Assembly (NCBI RefSeq): GCF_002564025.1
Contig: NZ_PDJH01000001.1
Location: 1,922,001-1,986,000, forward strand
Length of the DNA: 64,000 bases
From: Flavimobilis soli
GTDB taxonomy: Bacteria; Actinomycetota; Actinomycetes; Actinomycetales; Cellulomonadaceae
Direction: 5' to 3'
Shown here: piece by piece, positions 29,265-36,533 of the stretch
Position numbering within the stretch: the stretch's first letter is position 1
Layout of the letters: every line of letters starts with the position of its first letter
Translations under genes and position numbers: made by a program
The notes under the pieces: generated by a model
The model's database searches: none
Told to the model about the DNA's origin: nothing
The model's input: only the letters and a program-made list of their open reading frames with translations

Positions 29265-29954
29265 TCAGTGGTGGAAGGGGCAGCCGGCCGGGCCGACCGG
29301 GGCCGGGTGCGCGCCTGACGGCACCGGCTCGACGACGACGCCCGCAGGCGAGGTCGCGGTCGACGGGTCGACGCCGATCGCTCGGAGGACGAACTCCTCC
29401 GTCGCGCGGGTCGCGACCGCCCGCGTGGCCTCGTCGTGCCCGAGGGTGCGGCCCGAGAGGCACGCGTTGACGAGGGCGACCGTGACGTTGAGGTCCTGCG
29501 GCGGGAAGATCCGGCGCTCGATGCCCGTGCCGATGATCCGCTTGAGGATGCTCTCGACCATGTCGGCGTGCTCGCGGAGCTGGTGCTGCGTCCCGCGCGA
29601 GACGACGGTGCGCAGGTCGGGCCCTGGCGCGAGGTGGAACACGCGCTTGAGGCGCATCTGCGCTCGGACATAGGTGCGGAGCTGGTCGACGGGGTCGTCG
29701 ACGTTCTCGAGCTCACGCTCGAGGCTCGCGACGTACTGCTCGGTCTCGTGGTTGATGAACCCGACGAGCAGCGACTCCTTGTCGGGGAAGTGGTTGTAGA
29801 CGGCGGTGCGCCCGATCTTCGCCGCCTGTGCGATCTGCGCGAGCGTGATCGAGTCGAAGCCGCGGTCGTCCATGAGCGTGGCGAGAGCGTTGAACAGCTT
29901 GTTGCGGGTCTGTTCGCGGTGCTCGGCGAGCGAGCCGCCGATGATCTTGGGCAT
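29265..29954 (-). CDS. TetR-family regulator with C-terminal Cys-Pro-Phe-His-His tail
   Basis: 229 residues. The TetR helix-turn-helix is at about 38-62 (ITLAQIAQAAKIGRTAVYNHFPDKESLL), followed by an all-helical ligand domain. The last 30 residues are a Pro/Val-rich linker ending GCPFHH, which resembles a Cys-Pro haem-regulatory motif with adjacent His. The ATG at 29954 has CAGAAT six bases upstream and no Shine-Dalgarno sequence; an upstream in-frame ATG (about 29983) would add ten residues. It is next to, and may regulate, the haem cluster or itself; the palindromes at 28451-28470 are candidate targets. The haem link is inference. Confidence 0.82.
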   Translation of the reverse strand: MPKIIGGSLAEHREQTRNKLFNALATLMDDRGFDSITLAQIAQAAKIGRTAVYNHFPDKESLLVGFINHETEQYVASLERELENVDDPVDQLRTYVRAQMRLKRVFHLAPGPDLRTVVSRGTQHQLREHADMVESILKRIIGTGIERRIFPPQDLNVTVALVNACLSGRTLGHDEATRAVATRATEEFVLRAIGVDPSTATSPAGVVVEPVPSGAHPAPVGPAGCPFHH

Positions 29955-30004
29955 GGTGACATTCTGCCACCGCTGTGTCATCACAGGGGCCGATCCGGGT
30001 GTGG

Positions 30005-30121
30005 CGGTCCACACCTTCGGATGGGCGTCCACAGGGTGAACATCCGCTGCCTGGTTATCCACAAATTTGGTCCACAGGGGTGTGCACCCCGCGAGATTTC
30101 CCCCGTCCCGGCTGTGGACAG
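30005..30121. other. Cluster of five DnaA-box-like 9-mers
   Basis: CGGTCCACA (30005-30013), GCGTCCACA (30025-30033), TTATCCACA (30055-30063), TGGTCCACA (30068-30076) and, on the other strand, CTGTCCACA (30113-30121). The third is the exact E. coli consensus and two more differ from the actinobacterial TTGTCCACA at one base. The stretch 29955-30479 has no gene. No dnaA, dnaN or rpmH is near, so this is not a standard oriC. Confidence 0.5.
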
Positions 30122-30414
30122 CGCTGTGAGTTCCCGCTCGGACGAATGATGAGGGGGTGAAGCCTTGATGTGCGGACCCGAGAGGAATATGAAAGGGGAG
30201 AACTGCACCCCAGGTCTCCCGGAAAACGGACGGGTCGGCGCGCGCAACGCGCCACGATCGACGACAGCCCACCCGAGCCCGGAAGGCCGACCGCAGCACC
30301 GGCACCGGAGGCGACGACGTCGCGGAGCCGTGTGCACGGCCGATCGTCGAACGGCCCCAGGCCGAAGGTCGTGCGGTCCGGCGGAGCCCCGCGAGAGCGG
30401 GGCTCCGTCCTTTG
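30122..30414 (+). ncRNA. Possible short untranslated transcript ending in an orphan terminator
   Basis: The interval behind the DnaA-box cluster ends in a strong terminator on the + strand although no + gene precedes it. Frames through it have poor codon character and run into the hairpin, so an sRNA is more likely than a protein. No promoter with a good -35 is visible and I recognise no known RNA family. Confidence 0.3.
30382..30414 (+). terminator. Intrinsic terminator without an upstream gene
   Basis: CGGAGCCCCGC-GAGA-GCGGGGCTCCG (perfect 11-base arms) followed by GTCCTTT on the + strand. Confidence 0.75.
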
Positions 30415-30466
30415 TGCTCGGGCGGCACGACCACCGCCGATCCTCGCCATCAGACGCCCGCGGGCC

Positions 30467-30472
30467 TAGGCT
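30467..30472 (+). promoter_or_regulatory. -10 element, leaderless start at 30480
   Basis: TAGGCT ends seven bases before the GTG at 30480; same hexamer as before the CopD-CtaG gene. Confidence 0.5.
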
Positions 30473-30479
30473 CAGGCCC

Positions 30480-31742
30480 GTGAGCGACGTCGACCTCGGC
30501 CCCGGGAGCGCACCCCCGGCACCCGTGGCTCCCGCTCCGCCCGCTCACGAGCCTCACCCGTCTCCAGTGCCGGCGCTGCCCGGACCCGTCACCGCTGCAC
30601 CGGCGCCCGCTGCACCGGCGCCCGCTGCACCAGCGCCCGCGGTGCGTGCGTCGTCCGACGTCGTCGCTCCGGCCGCCGCGCCAGCGCCGCCGCCGGTCCC
30701 GCGCCGACGCTCTGCGCTCCCGCGCCGCACGGACGCCCCGCCGAGCCGCCCCGCCGCCCGAGCGGTCCGGCCGCCCGTCACCGCGTCCGTCGCCGAGCTC
30801 TCGCCGCCTGAGCACATCGCGCCCTCGCGCGAGCCGGACGGCGCCGCGAGGCTCCTGCCCGGCACGCGCCGGTACGTCGGCCCCTGGTGCTTCGTCGAGC
30901 ACCACGCCGGGGCCGGGGCCGGGGCCGAGGGGGCGAGCGCTGCCCTCGACACGCCCGCACATCCCCACACCGGTCTCCAGCTCCTCACCTGGGTCTTCGC
31001 CGGAGCCGTCGAGCACCGGACGTCCGTCGCGCCGAACGCCGTCGTCCGCGCCGGCGAGCTCTCGCTCCTCACCGCAGGACGTGGCGCCTCGCACGGTCTC
31101 GCCGACGTGTCCGACGCCGGCACCGCCCGTGCCGTCCGCCTCGCCGCGCTGCTCCCGCCGGACGCGCTCGATGCGTCGCCGAGCCTCGAGCACCACACCG
31201 AGCTGCCCGTCCTCGCCGAGGGTGGCGTGCGGCTGACCGTCGTCGTGGGGACCGCCTGCGGGATCGACGCGCCCGCGACGACTTACCGGCCCCTCGCGTG
31301 CGCGCAGCTCGAGCTCGCTGCCGGGTCGCACATCGCGCTGCCGGTCGACCGGGAGTTCGAGCACGGCCTGCTCGTCGACGAGGGGGCCATCACGGTCGAG
31401 GGGACGAGCGCTGCTGCGACCGAGCTCGTCGTCGTGCCCCTAGGCCGCTCCTACCTGCGGCTCACCGCGGGCGACGCCCCGGCCCGCCTCCTGATCCTCG
31501 GCGGGCCGCCCCTCGACGACGAGACGGTCGTGTGGTGGGGGCTCGCCGCCCCGGACCACGACGGCGTCGCCGCCGCCCGGGCCGACTGGGCCGCTCAGCG
31601 CACCCGCCGCGCCCGGGGCGCGGACCCCGCCGCGAGGTTCGGCCGCGTCGACGACGGCGCCGCCCCCGCGACAGCCCCCGACCTCGCGGGCGTGCGCCTG
31701 CGGGTGCCCGCGCCCCGCGGCCCTGCCAGAGTGACCCCGTGA
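30480..31742 (+). CDS. Pirin-like bicupin with disordered N-terminal extension
   Basis: 420 residues. The first 110 are Pro/Ala-rich and disordered, with three 15-base tandem repeats in the DNA. From about 108 a bicupin of the pirin family begins (EHIAPSREPDGAARLLPGTRR). Metal-site histidines His161 and His163 (AHPHTGL) and His205 (GRGASHGL) are present, but the fourth ligand, usually Glu two residues after the last His, is Leu207. Pirins act as quercetin dioxygenases or as redox-sensing regulators; loss of a ligand argues for altered metal binding. The GTG start is fixed by TAGGCT seven bases upstream. It overlaps the next gene by four bases. Confidence 0.8.
   Translation: MSDVDLGPGSAPPAPVAPAPPAHEPHPSPVPALPGPVTAAPAPAAPAPAAPAPAVRASSDVVAPAAAPAPPPVPRRRSALPRRTDAPPSRPAARAVRPPVTASVAELSPPEHIAPSREPDGAARLLPGTRRYVGPWCFVEHHAGAGAGAEGASAALDTPAHPHTGLQLLTWVFAGAVEHRTSVAPNAVVRAGELSLLTAGRGASHGLADVSDAGTARAVRLAALLPPDALDASPSLEHHTELPVLAEGGVRLTVVVGTACGIDAPATTYRPLACAQLELAAGSHIALPVDREFEHGLLVDEGAITVEGTSAAATELVVVPLGRSYLRLTAGDAPARLLILGGPPLDDETVVWWGLAAPDHDGVAAARADWAAQRTRRARGADPAARFGRVDDGAAPATAPDLAGVRLRVPAPRGPARVTP
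30594..30638 (+). repeat. Three 15-base tandem repeats inside the pirin-like gene
   Basis: Unit GCTGCACCGGCGCCC at 30594, 30609 and 30624 (third copy with one change). It encodes the Ala-Ala-Pro-Ala-Pro repeats of the linker and may vary in copy number. Confidence 0.8.
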
Positions 31743-32872
31743 CCGCCACTCCCGCAGCACGCGACAGGTTCGCCGACCTCCTGCGCACGACCGCCCTCGG
31801 CGCCGTCATCCTCGGCCACTGGACGATGGCCGCCGTCCGCCCCGACGACGACGAGGTGCTGCGCGTCGGCAACGTCCTGAGCGACGCCCCGTGGCTGTGG
31901 CCCGCGACGTGGGTGCTCGTGCTCATCCCGCTGTTCTTCTTCGTCGGCGGCTTCTCGAACGCGACGAGCCTCGAGCGTGCCCGCGCCCGCGGGCGGACTG
32001 CGCGCGCGTGGGTGCGCTCCCGCGTCGTCGGGCTGCTCCGACCCGTCGCGCCGTTCGTGCTCGTCGTCCTCGCCGTCGTCGGCGCTGCCCTCGCGCTCGG
32101 CGCGCCGCGCACCCTCACGCTGACTGTCGCCGTCGTCGTGCTCATGCCGATGTGGTTCGTCGCCGTCTACACCGTCCTCGCCGTGCTGACGCCGACGATG
32201 CTGCGGCTCGACGAGCGCTATGGCGTGCGCGTCCCCGTCGCGATGGCGCTCGGCGCGATCGCCGTCGACGCCGTGCGCATCGCCACCGACGTGCCCCTCA
32301 CCGGGTACGCCAACTACGTGCTCGTGTGGGGCCTCGCGCAGCAGCTCGGCTTCGCCTACCGCGACGGGCGCCTCCTGCGGCTGCCCCGTCGAACCGTCGC
32401 CGTGTGGTTCGTCCTCGCGCTGGCGGCCATGGCGGCCGCAGCGGCGTCGCCGCTGTGGGCGGAGTCGATGGTCGGCACCGCCGGCCAGCGTTCGCCCATG
32501 AACCCGCCCAGCACGCTCGCGATGCTGCACGTCCTCGTGCAGGTCTCCGGCGTGCTCCTGCTGCGCCCCGCGGTCGTGCCCCACCTCGACGGGCCGCGCG
32601 CCGCGCCCGTCCTCGACCGCGCCGCCGCCCTGTCGATGCGCGCGTTCCTGTGGCACCTGCCGGTCGTCGTCGTCCTCACGGGCGCGTGGGTCGCCGCCGG
32701 CCTGCCGCTGCCCGAACCGGGCAGCGGGACCTGGTGGTGGACGCGTCCGCCCTACCTCGCCGCGCTCGCGGCAGCGCTCTGGCTCGTCCTGGCCGCAGGC
32801 GACCGGTTCCGCCGTTCACGCGCCGGGAGGCGCGCCGCAGAGCCTCAGGCCTTGGCGGCCGACGCCGGCTGA
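31739..32872 (+). CDS. Acyltransferase-3 family membrane protein
   Basis: 377 residues, about ten hydrophobic helices. Members transfer acyl groups to sugars, peptides or lipids at the membrane. Family features: an early RTTALGAVILGHWTMA (the His in helix 1 being the usual catalytic one), LIPLFFFVGGFSNA and R-rich cytoplasmic loop LERARARGRTARAWVRSR. Helices about 155-340 complete the bundle. The GTG at 31739 overlaps the pirin stop (GTGA), so the two are co-translated; the functional link is unclear. Its last 28 bases overlap the 3' end of the convergent DUF4395 gene. The acceptor is unknown. Confidence 0.82.
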   Translation: MTATPAARDRFADLLRTTALGAVILGHWTMAAVRPDDDEVLRVGNVLSDAPWLWPATWVLVLIPLFFFVGGFSNATSLERARARGRTARAWVRSRVVGLLRPVAPFVLVVLAVVGAALALGAPRTLTLTVAVVVLMPMWFVAVYTVLAVLTPTMLRLDERYGVRVPVAMALGAIAVDAVRIATDVPLTGYANYVLVWGLAQQLGFAYRDGRLLRLPRRTVAVWFVLALAAMAAAAASPLWAESMVGTAGQRSPMNPPSTLAMLHVLVQVSGVLLLRPAVVPHLDGPRAAPVLDRAAALSMRAFLWHLPVVVVLTGAWVAAGLPLPEPGSGTWWWTRPPYLAALAAALWLVLAAGDRFRRSRAGRRAAEPQALAADAG

Positions 32873-33342
32873 CGCAGCCGGATGTCGTTGCACGCCTCGC
32901 ACACCGACTCGGGGATCAGCCCGACCGACTGCAGGCGGCCGAAGATCCAGCAGCCCAGGCAGAACCCGAGTGCCGACTCGAGCGTCGCCGCGACGACGAC
33001 GAGACCGACGAGCACCCACGCGACCGTCGTGGCGCCGAGCGCGTAGGCGACGAGCGCGCCGATCGTGAGCGTCGCACCGATGCCCTGCGCGAAGCGCTTG
33101 GGCGGACCCGGGACGAGGCGCGGCGCGCCGAGGCGCGGCGCGATCACGCGCTGCGCGGCCCAGCCGAGGACCGACAGGCGCGGCCCCGCGAGCACACGGC
33201 CGAGGAACCCCGCTGCGAGGACCGCGAGCACGACCCACGACCGGGTCGCGAGCGTCGTCACCGCGAGCACGACGACGCCGGCCGCGACCGTGCGCGCCGC
33301 GAGCTCGTTGACCGGGTTGGGGAAGGAGAAGAAGGACCGCAT
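32845..33342 (-). CDS. DUF4395 integral membrane protein
   Basis: 165 residues with four hydrophobic helices in two pairs. It has the DUF4395 layout: a conserved start RSFFSFPNPVNELAARTVAAG, a central basic loop (RLVPGPPKRFAQGIGA) that begins the second helix pair, and the C-terminal FCLGCWIFG motif followed by CEACN. The four Cys could be redox-active; members often sit beside thioredoxins or sulfurtransferases, but none is here. The start ATG is at 33342; the frame stays open further upstream but nothing conserved is there. 28-base tail-to-tail overlap with the acyltransferase gene. Confidence 0.85.
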   Translation of the reverse strand: MRSFFSFPNPVNELAARTVAAGVVVLAVTTLATRSWVVLAVLAAGFLGRVLAGPRLSVLGWAAQRVIAPRLGAPRLVPGPPKRFAQGIGATLTIGALVAYALGATTVAWVLVGLVVVAATLESALGFCLGCWIFGRLQSVGLIPESVCEACNDIRLRQPASAAKA

Positions 33343-33477
33343 GGGGCGCAGTGTCGGTCCCCCGCGAGGCGTTGGCAACGTTCGGGGACCTGTGTCCCAG
33401 CGTTCGGGCACCGCCCGTGCGACGCTGGCTGCTGATGCGCCTCGCCGAGGGGCGTGCGCACGGACGAGGAGGACTAC

Positions 33478-34089
33478 GTGAGCCAGCGGAACCCGAGCCG
33501 GTGGGAGCAGATCGTCGCGGCCAACCCGGACCACTCGACGTGGTACGTCGAGCGCTTCCGCGCGATGGCGGCACGGGGCGACGACCTGCACGGCGAGGCG
33601 CGCCTCGTCGACGCGATGGTGCCGCGCGGCTCACGGATCCTCGACGCCGGGTCCGGCCCCGGACGTGTCGGCGGCGAGCTCGCCCGCCGCGGCCACACGG
33701 TCGTGGGCGTCGACGTCGACCCCGTGCTCATCGACGCCGCTCGCGCCGACCACCCGGACGCGACCTGGGTCGTCGGGGACGTGTGCGAGATGGACCTCGC
33801 GGCCCACGGCATCGGCGAGGGTTTCGACGTCGTCGTCTCGGCAGGCAACGTCATGACGTTCCTCGCGGACGGCACGCACGCCGCCGCGCTCGAGCGGATG
33901 CGGGCGCACCTGCGCCCGGGCGGTCGCGTCGTCGTCGGCTTCGGGGCCGGGCGCGGCTACGAGGTGCGCGAGCTCCTCGCCGACGCGCGCTCGGCCGGGC
34001 TCGTGCCGGACCTCATGCTCGCGACGTGGGACCTGCGTCCTTACGAGGCGGACAGCGACTTCGTCGTGGCGGTGCTGCGCGTCGGCTGA
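33478..34089 (+). CDS. Class I SAM-dependent methyltransferase
   Basis: 203 residues. Motif I ILDAGSGPGRVGGELARRGH binds S-adenosylmethionine, acidic motif II is VVGVDVDPVLID, and the post-motif VVSAGNVMTFLADG with the RPGGRVVVGF strand complete the fold. The substrate is not predictable. I chose GTG 33478 because GGAGG lies six bases upstream (a GTG 24 bases earlier has no ribosome site). The C-terminal 49 bases overlap the 3' end of the convergent LacI gene, so the two mRNAs are partly antisense. Confidence 0.85.
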   Translation: MSQRNPSRWEQIVAANPDHSTWYVERFRAMAARGDDLHGEARLVDAMVPRGSRILDAGSGPGRVGGELARRGHTVVGVDVDPVLIDAARADHPDATWVVGDVCEMDLAAHGIGEGFDVVVSAGNVMTFLADGTHAAALERMRAHLRPGGRVVVGFGAGRGYEVRELLADARSAGLVPDLMLATWDLRPYEADSDFVVAVLRVG

Positions 34090-35078
34090 GGTCCCGTCGT
34101 GGCCCGCAGGACGAGCGACGTGGGCATGCGGACGTGCGTCGAGTCGAGCGCGCGCCCGCCGATGAGGTCGACGAGGAGGTTCACGGCTGTCGCCCCCATC
34201 TGCTGGATGGGCTGGCGGATCGTCGTCAGCGGCGGGTTGCTGCGCGCGGCCTCGGGGATGTCGTCGAAGCCGATCACCGACAGGTCGCCGGGGATGTCGA
34301 GCCCCAGGTCCCGCGCGACCTCCATCGCGGCGAGCGCCGAGAGGTCGTTCGCCGCGAAGATCGCGGTCGGACGGTCGGGGAGCGTGAGCAGCTCGCGGGC
34401 GGGGCCGCGCGACGTCTCGATCCGGTAGTCACCAGAGCGGACGAGAGCGGGGTCGGGCTCGATGCCCGCGTCGACGAGCGCCTGGCGGTAGCCCTCCTCG
34501 CGGAGGCGGGACGACTCGAGGTCGGCACGACCGCTGAGGAACGCGATCCGGCGGTGGCCGAGGCTGATGAGGTGCTCGGTCGCGGTCGCGGCGCCCGCGA
34601 GGTTGTCCGAGTCGACGGTCGGGATGCCGCCGGGGCCCGTGTGCGGGTCGATCGCGACGACCGGGATCGAGGCGTTCGCGTCGAGGACGGTCGGGGTCAC
34701 GAGGATCGCGCCGTCGATGAGCGTGCCGCTCAGCCGGGTGAGGTAGCGCTGCTCCCAGCCGACGCCGCCGCTGTGCTGGCCACCGGTGTACGCGAGGAGC
34801 TCGTAGCCCGTGCCGGCGAGGACGCCGGAGGCGCCCTTGAGGATCTCGGTGCTGAAGGGCTCGAACTCCGCGACGAGGATGCCGATCACGTTGGTCTTGT
34901 GCGAACGCAGGCTGCGCGCGACGAGGCTCGACTCGTACCCGAGGTCCTCGATGACCTCCTTGACGCGCGCCGTCGTGCTCTGGGCGACGCCGTACCTGCT
35001 GTTGATCACCTTCGAGACGGTCGCGACCGAGACGCCTGCCGTCCGGGCGACATCGGTGATCGTGACCCGCTGTGCCAT
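34041..35078 (-). CDS. LacI-family repressor of the xylo-oligosaccharide cluster
   Basis: 345 residues. The N-terminal HTH VTITDVARTAGVSVATVSKVIN with hinge helix region SSLVARSLRSHKTNVIG is typical LacI; the rest is a periplasmic-binding-like sugar domain (IGFDDIPEAARSNPPLTTIRQP). The start ATG is at 35078: TACTGT ends six bases upstream, a leaderless pattern, although the frame is open further up. It diverges from the ABC transporter genes and a perfect palindrome with central CG lies between them. By position it resembles BxlR of Streptomyces, which represses xylobiose uptake. Its ligand here is inferred, not shown. Confidence 0.9.
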   Translation of the reverse strand: MAQRVTITDVARTAGVSVATVSKVINSRYGVAQSTTARVKEVIEDLGYESSLVARSLRSHKTNVIGILVAEFEPFSTEILKGASGVLAGTGYELLAYTGGQHSGGVGWEQRYLTRLSGTLIDGAILVTPTVLDANASIPVVAIDPHTGPGGIPTVDSDNLAGAATATEHLISLGHRRIAFLSGRADLESSRLREEGYRQALVDAGIEPDPALVRSGDYRIETSRGPARELLTLPDRPTAIFAANDLSALAAMEVARDLGLDIPGDLSVIGFDDIPEAARSNPPLTTIRQPIQQMGATAVNLLVDLIGGRALDSTHVRMPTSLVLRATTGPQPTRSTATTKSLSAS

Positions 35079-35084
35079 GTGGTG

Positions 35085-35090
35085 ACAGTA
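35085..35090 (-). promoter_or_regulatory. -10 element of the LacI gene (leaderless)
   Basis: Reads TACTGT on the minus strand, six bases before the ATG at 35078. The 14-base palindrome lies where the -35 would be, so the repressor probably controls itself. Confidence 0.5.
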
Positions 35091-35102
35091 CCGTATGTAA
35101 AA

Positions 35103-35116
35103 CGTTATCGATAACG
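35103..35116. promoter_or_regulatory. LacI-type operator between regulator and ABC transporter
   Basis: Perfect 14-base palindrome CGTTATCGATAACG with the central CG usual for LacI operators. It is followed immediately by TTGACG (35118-35123), a -35 for the transporter operon, whose -10 is poor (AAGTCT at 35142-35147). Confidence 0.65.
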
Positions 35117-35216
35117 ATTGACGCGGCGATATCAGACATGCAAGTCTCGTGCCGACGCCCGCGGCCAACGACGGTCGGAGCGGCGATCAGTGCAACTCGA
35201 CGGAGAGGACGAACTG

Positions 35217-36524
35217 ATGCGTGCACACAAGCTCTTGGGCGCCACGGCCGCGGTCGCCGCGCTCGCGCTTGGGCTCACCGCCTGTGGAGGCAGTGACGAC
35301 CCGGATTCGACCGGTGGAGGCGGGAGCAGCGGTGGCGACGTCACGCTGACCTTCTGGCACAACTCGACCACCGGCCCGGGCAAGGAGTACTGGGACCGCA
35401 TGGCGTCGGAGTTCACCGCCGCCAACCCGGGTATCAAGGTTTCGGTCCAGGCGATCCAGAACGAGGACATGGACGGCAAGCTCCAGACCGCCCTCAACTC
35501 GGGTGACGCGCCCGACGTCTTCATGGCTCGTGGTGGCGGCAAGCTCGCCGACATCGTCGAGGCCGGTCAGGTTCTCGACATCACCGACCTCATCGACGAC
35601 GACGTCAAGGCGGGCGTCGGCCCGGCGTTCGACGCCTTCAGCGTCGACGGCAAGGTCTACGGCATGCCGACGGCGATCCTGCCCGGCGGCATGTACTACA
35701 GCAAGGACCTGTTCGAGCAGGCAGGCATCAGCTCGCTGCCGACGAACTTCGACGAGCTCGGCGACGCGGTCTCGAAGCTCAAGGGGATCGACGTCGCGCC
35801 GATCGCCCTCGGCGGCAAGGCTGCCTGGCCGGCGGCGCACTGGTACTACTTCTTCGCGCTGCGCTCCTGCTCCAAGGAGGTCATGGAGAACCTTCCGGGC
35901 ACGAAGGACTTCAGCGACCCGTGCTGGCTCGCCGCTGCCAACGCGCTGAACGACTTCGCCAAGACGGAGCCGTTCAACGAGGGCTTCCTCACCACCGAGG
36001 CGCAGGGCTCCGCCGGCTCGTCGGCCGGCATGCTCGCCAACCACCTCGCGGGCATGGAGCTCATGGGCGCGTGGAACCCCGGTGTCATCGCCGACCTGAC
36101 CCCGGACAAGAAGCCGCTCGCGGACCTCGGATGGTTCCCGTTCCCGGCGGTCGACGGCGGCCAGGGTGACCCCGCCGCCATGATGGGTGGCGTCGACGGC
36201 TACAGCTGCTCCGCCAAGGCTCCCAAGGAAGCCTGTGGCAAGTTCCTCAACTTCTTCATGTCGAAGGAGAACCAGGAGGCGTACGCCGAGGCGTTCGTGA
36301 CCCTCCCGGCCAACCAGGAGGCGCAGGGCGTCATCACCGACCCGGCCCTGCAGGACGTCCTCGCGACGTACAACAAGGCGCCGTACGTCAGCGTCTGGCT
36401 CGACACCCTGCTCGGTCAGAACGTCGGCAACGCCCTCAACGCAGGTGTCGTCGAGATGCTCGCGGGCAGCGGTTCGCCCGAGGGTGTCGTCAAGTCCGTG
36501 ACCGACGCGCTGGCCAAGGAGTAG
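35217..36524 (+). CDS. ABC sugar transporter substrate-binding lipoprotein
   Basis: 435 residues. Signal peptide with lipobox LGLTACGG, a Gly/Ser spacer, then a family 1 extracellular solute-binding fold (VTLTFWHNSTTGPGKEYWDRM, FTAANPGIKVSVQAIQNEDMDGKLQTALNSGDAPDVFM). Start ATG 35217 has GGAGAGGA eight bases upstream. It is the first gene of transporter-permease-permease-GH3-GH43, which is the order of the Streptomyces bxlEFGA xylobiose locus; xylo-oligosaccharide is the likely ligand. No ATPase is present, as usual for this class, which shares MsiK. Abundant Asp/Gly residues near the surface suit an extracellular protein. Confidence 0.93.
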   Translation: MRAHKLLGATAAVAALALGLTACGGSDDPDSTGGGGSSGGDVTLTFWHNSTTGPGKEYWDRMASEFTAANPGIKVSVQAIQNEDMDGKLQTALNSGDAPDVFMARGGGKLADIVEAGQVLDITDLIDDDVKAGVGPAFDAFSVDGKVYGMPTAILPGGMYYSKDLFEQAGISSLPTNFDELGDAVSKLKGIDVAPIALGGKAAWPAAHWYYFFALRSCSKEVMENLPGTKDFSDPCWLAAANALNDFAKTEPFNEGFLTTEAQGSAGSSAGMLANHLAGMELMGAWNPGVIADLTPDKKPLADLGWFPFPAVDGGQGDPAAMMGGVDGYSCSAKAPKEACGKFLNFFMSKENQEAYAEAFVTLPANQEAQGVITDPALQDVLATYNKAPYVSVWLDTLLGQNVGNALNAGVVEMLAGSGSPEGVVKSVTDALAKE

Positions 36525-36533
36525 TCAACAACC

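Noticed and set aside
30005..30121. Chromosomal origin oriC
   Set aside because: No dnaA, dnaN, rpmH or A/T-rich unwinding region is nearby; kept only as a DnaA-box cluster.
30170..30469. 99-codon frame MRTREEYERGELH...
   Set aside because: Low-complexity product, no ribosome site, and a strong terminator lies inside it.
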